The position numbers and the translations under genes were made by a program. A stretch of DNA of 64,000 bases from an uncultured Acetatifactor sp. (GTDB taxonomy: Bacteria > Bacillota > Clostridia > Lachnospirales > Lachnospiraceae): contig CAJUGL010000006.1 of assembly GCA_910586515.1 (NCBI GenBank), positions 1 through 64,000 on the forward strand, read 5' to 3'. Under the pieces are notes generated by a model that worked only from the letters and a program-made list of their open reading frames with translations, did no database searches and was not told where the DNA came from. The stretch's first letter is position 1; each line of letters begins with the position of its first letter. Positions 61,301 to 64,000 of the stretch are shown here, piece by piece.

Positions 61301-62328
61301 ATAACAACTTCTCTAATATCACTTTTTAAAAGGCTCATCAACATATCCATATGACCAAGAATAAGTGTATCTATTTTTTGCCAATCTATTTTTTTAATAT
61401 CTCTTAATGTGTAACCGTTTACTTCCTCAAGGTTCGTCAGTAAATTGTTAGTTGAAACCCCCACTCGCCCTGAATGTATAACGTCATATATTTCCTTGAT
61501 ATTAAAGTTCAGTTTTGGGGCAAATCTCACTAACGAGTGCATTTCCTTATTAAAAGGAAACAATGCCACATTATTAAGCGGCAAGCTTTCATATGCACAA
61601 GGAAAACGAGATTCATTATGTTGTCTATCTTTATTAACTCTAATTGCAATTTTCTTAAAAGCTGATAACACTTCAACCCTATTATTTGCCCCATTCATCA
61701 TAATATTAAATGCATATGCGGAGACATAAGCACAAGCAAAGCTATTACCACCAAATATTGCATATTGTGGTTGATACCAAGCCACACGCTGCATTGCCCC
61801 TCTAGCCCTTATGTTAACCGCGCTATTCTCAACATACTCATAATGTGCTGACTGTGTACATAATTCGCTTGCCTCAACCCCTATTACACTTTCTAAACAT
61901 GCCGGATACGAAAGGCTTCCATCGTTAGAAAATGCAGCAATTAAAACCATACCACTATCAACCAATTCCTCACAAACCTTTTGAATACTTAAAACTTCTG
62001 TACTAATCTTTACCCCTAGACTTAGATTGACAATCTTACACTTGATATTTTTCTTAATGTACTGCAATATTAAAATCAACTCTTTATCTGTCAGCTCTAC
62101 ATCTACATTATCCCATACCTTCATGTTATAAATTGAGGCAAAAGGTGCATTTTTACTGATAATTCCATAGACTGCCGTACCATGACCGATTACATCTTGA
62201 ATATTTTTGTTTTCCTGAATTTCTCCTTGCACAAAAGAAAGCGCAATACCATTTATCATATTTTTGTTAAACGCTGGGTGTTCTAGATTTACTCCACTAT
62301 CCACAATCACAATGTCTGTTGATATCAT
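61240..62328 (-). CDS. Cytoplasmic subtilisin-like (S8) peptidase, N-terminal half of a frameshifted fusion
   Basis: 362 codons as read. The S8 catalytic residues are all present: D10 (IVDSGV), H49 (GHGTAVYG), oxyanion Asn135 (AFSNDG) and S196 (GGNSFACAYVSA). There is no signal peptide or propeptide, so it would act inside the cell. Residues up to about 340 read naturally; the last ~20 (TGCRCFWNIIATR) are out of frame with the DUF1611-like domain that continues in the next frame. GGGGGAT precedes the ATG. A leader-peptide protease role is inferred from the neighbouring exporters. Confidence 0.8.
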   Translation of the reverse strand: MISTDIVIVDSGVNLEHPAFNKNMINGIALSFVQGEIQENKNIQDVIGHGTAVYGIISKNAPFASIYNMKVWDNVDVELTDKELILILQYIKKNIKCKIVNLSLGVKISTEVLSIQKVCEELVDSGMVLIAAFSNDGSLSYPACLESVIGVEASELCTQSAHYEYVENSAVNIRARGAMQRVAWYQPQYAIFGGNSFACAYVSAYAFNIMMNGANNRVEVLSAFKKIAIRVNKDRQHNESRFPCAYESLPLNNVALFPFNKEMHSLVRFAPKLNFNIKEIYDVIHSGRVGVSTNNLLTNLEEVNGYTLRDIKKIDWQKIDTLILGHMDMLMSLLKSDIREVVITIQYFKTGCRCFWNIIATR

Positions 62329-62379
62329 TATTTATCCCCCATATATCTGGTACAATTACTTCACTCTTTTATCCATTTT

Positions 62380-64000
62380 TTATGTATTTGTTGTATAGTA
62401 TTGCGCCTGCAAGTTATACAATTCGGTATACTTTCCACCTAATTCAAGTAATTGCTTAAAATTACCCTGTTCAACAATCTGACCATTGTCAAATACAAGA
62501 ATTTCATCACAAAATTGTGTGCTTGCCAGTCTATGTGAAATATAAATAGAAGTTTTACCTTTCACCAGATCAAAAAACTTGATATACATTTCATGTTCTG
62601 CTACAGGATCCAAGGCCGCTGTCGGTTCATCCAGCACCAATATTGGTGCATCTTTATACTTGGCCCTGGCAATTGCAAGCTTTTGACGTTCACCACCAGA
62701 TAAATCAAGACCCTCTGGATCAAAATTACGTGACAGACTTGTTTCCACCCCATTCTTAAGTGTCTTTAGCTTATCACCAAAACCAACCTCCTGAAGAATC
62801 TCTTCCATCTTATTTATTTCATTAGGAAACTTCTCTGCTCCCAAAGAAAGATTTTCGCGAATTGAAAATGCAAATAGCTTAAAATCCTGAAATACAGTTG
62901 CAAACAATCCCATATATTCATCATAATCAATCTCTTTTATATCAACACCATTTAAGAGTATACGGCCTTCTGTGGGATCATACAATCTCATTAACAGCTT
63001 TACAAACGTACTTTTTCCTGCTCCATTTTCGCCAACTATGGCAATACTTTTTGTTGGAGTAATATTTATATTAATATTTTTTAATGCATAAGTTTCCTGT
63101 CCCGGATACTTAAAAGAAACATTTTCAAACGATATCCTTGGATTCACTTCTACCACTTCTGATAAAACTTTAGTGCCTGTCCGAAAAGTACTTTTAAGAT
63201 CCATAAATTCTACAAATCTACTTAGATACTTACTTTGTGATGCAATGTCTATGATAGAAGTAGCAATCCCTTTACTTGCTGAATTAAAGGTATTTAATGC
63301 ATTCAAGTACATGCTAAAGGAACCTACCGTTATTGTTCTCAATACTACAATCTGGTATCCCAAGATTGTATAAGCAAGAAAAGTAAATAGGTTATTTGCT
63401 ACAAGAATCACTAATGAACATCTTAACTCCCTCTTTTGTCGGCTTTTAAAATAGGTTAAGATAGACTGACGAAAGGTATCAATTTTTGCTCTGAAAAAAT
63501 CTACCGCTGAATATGCCAAAATATCCTTTCGCTGTTCTGTATCCCACGAAAGATAAGCCATATAGCCAATACGTCTTAAATAAGGTTGTACATCCTCCAT
63601 ATATTGTCTTTGTCTTTTTCTATTTTGAGATGACACAACGCTATGAACAACTAAAACTATTAAAGATACCCAAATTAAAATTGCATTGGTGGTGATTACA
63701 ATCGCTATCACCCCAACGAAGATCATCATATTTGAAAACAGTCCCTTAACGTTCTCCAGCAATGATACAAGATTATTACTATTACAGACTCTAGCAGCGT
63801 AATCAGCCATATCTCGAGTCTTTGGATCATCCCAGACAAAATAATCCATCTCCATACACTTCTTGTCAATTTCCGAATTTATAGTAAATTCCATTCTCTG
63901 TTTTAAAAAAACTAAATGCTTGGATAGGATCATTTCTATAATAGCAATAAACATTGATATTATAATCATTGCAACGGAAAGGTAAAGCACATACTGGTAA
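62380..64000 (-). CDS. ABC transporter, fused permease and ATPase (peptide exporter type), partial at window edge
   Basis: At least 540 residues; the frame stays open to the edge of the window, so about 50 N-terminal residues are missing. The visible part has the last four or five membrane segments and a complete ATPase with Walker A GENGAGKST, signature LSGGERQKLAIARA and Walker B ILVLDEPTAALDP. It has no C39 domain in the visible part. It is upstream of the subtilisin gene by 51 bases on the same strand and is strongly AT-rich. It is the third exporter-like protein of the locus. Confidence 0.88.
   Translation of the reverse strand, partial: YQYVLYLSVAMIIISMFIAIIEMILSKHLVFLKQRMEFTINSEIDKKCMEMDYFVWDDPKTRDMADYAARVCNSNNLVSLLENVKGLFSNMMIFVGVIAIVITTNAILIWVSLIVLVVHSVVSSQNRKRQRQYMEDVQPYLRRIGYMAYLSWDTEQRKDILAYSAVDFFRAKIDTFRQSILTYFKSRQKRELRCSLVILVANNLFTFLAYTILGYQIVVLRTITVGSFSMYLNALNTFNSASKGIATSIIDIASQSKYLSRFVEFMDLKSTFRTGTKVLSEVVEVNPRISFENVSFKYPGQETYALKNININITPTKSIAIVGENGAGKSTFVKLLMRLYDPTEGRILLNGVDIKEIDYDEYMGLFATVFQDFKLFAFSIRENLSLGAEKFPNEINKMEEILQEVGFGDKLKTLKNGVETSLSRNFDPEGLDLSGGERQKLAIARAKYKDAPILVLDEPTAALDPVAEHEMYIKFFDLVKGKTSIYISHRLASTQFCDEILVFDNGQIVEQGNFKQLLELGGKYTELYNLQAQYYTTNT

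Overview
The window looks like chromosome of a Gram-positive, low-to-mid-GC Firmicute, most likely a gut Lachnospiraceae (Clostridia). The reasons are the linked rapZ-whiA-Crh-like/hprK/murB/ROK-glucokinase block, a T-box leader in front of proS, a MecA adaptor, DUF4358, DUF1576 and DUF1846 proteins, AGGAGG-type ribosome binding sites, and a secreted M60-type protease carrying a dockerin. No rRNA, tRNA or CRISPR array was seen.

Layout. 0.1-3.5 kb (minus): a DUF4358 lipoprotein, an MBOAT O-acyltransferase and a DHHW protein, a likely surface-glycan acylation operon. 3.6-6.1 kb (plus): hflK and hflC, with three copies of a ~110-bp repeat in front of and between them. 6.1-8.9 kb: a GNAT acetyltransferase, a cyclophilin and class II aldolase fba; the cyclophilin and fba are convergent and share a large imperfect inverted repeat in their 3' tails. 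9-20.5 kb (minus): a long run ftsH, cell-wall amidase, uvrC, hprK, glucokinase, murB, rapZ, whiA, a Crh-like HPr lacking His15, and a lipid kinase. 20.8-24.4 kb: DUF1846 protein, YitT, thioredoxin, trmB. 24.6-32.4 kb: dacF, an exonuclease, an esterase, proS with its Pro (CCU) T-box, a small unknown, a DUF1576 membrane protein and mecA.

32.6-39.6 kb (minus): a two-gene operon for an approximately 1,880-residue secreted M60-type metalloprotease with a dockerin and a second, membrane-anchored protein with a cohesin-like domain and Pro/Gly-rich spacers. 40-51.6 kb (minus): a polyamine region (speD, arginine decarboxylase, speE, a carboxynorspermidine-dehydrogenase-like gene, then aguA and aguB). 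Together these give a complete arginine to agmatine to putrescine to spermidine route, interrupted by a GH29 fucosidase and an ABC transporter.

51.9-64 kb (minus) is visibly more AT-rich and reads as an acquired, partly decayed accessory locus. It holds three peptide-exporter-like ABC proteins (one running off the right edge) and the C-terminal stump of a fourth. It also holds a cytoplasmic subtilisin (S8) fused to a DUF1611-like P-loop domain but split by a frameshift, a protein with BtrH-like features, MacB-type ABC remnants, an AAA-ATPase/PD-(D/E)XK protein, and a further pseudogene with a stop and a frameshift. This is the best candidate for an undescribed system: a peptide (RiPP-like) maturation and export locus whose substrate has not been identified.
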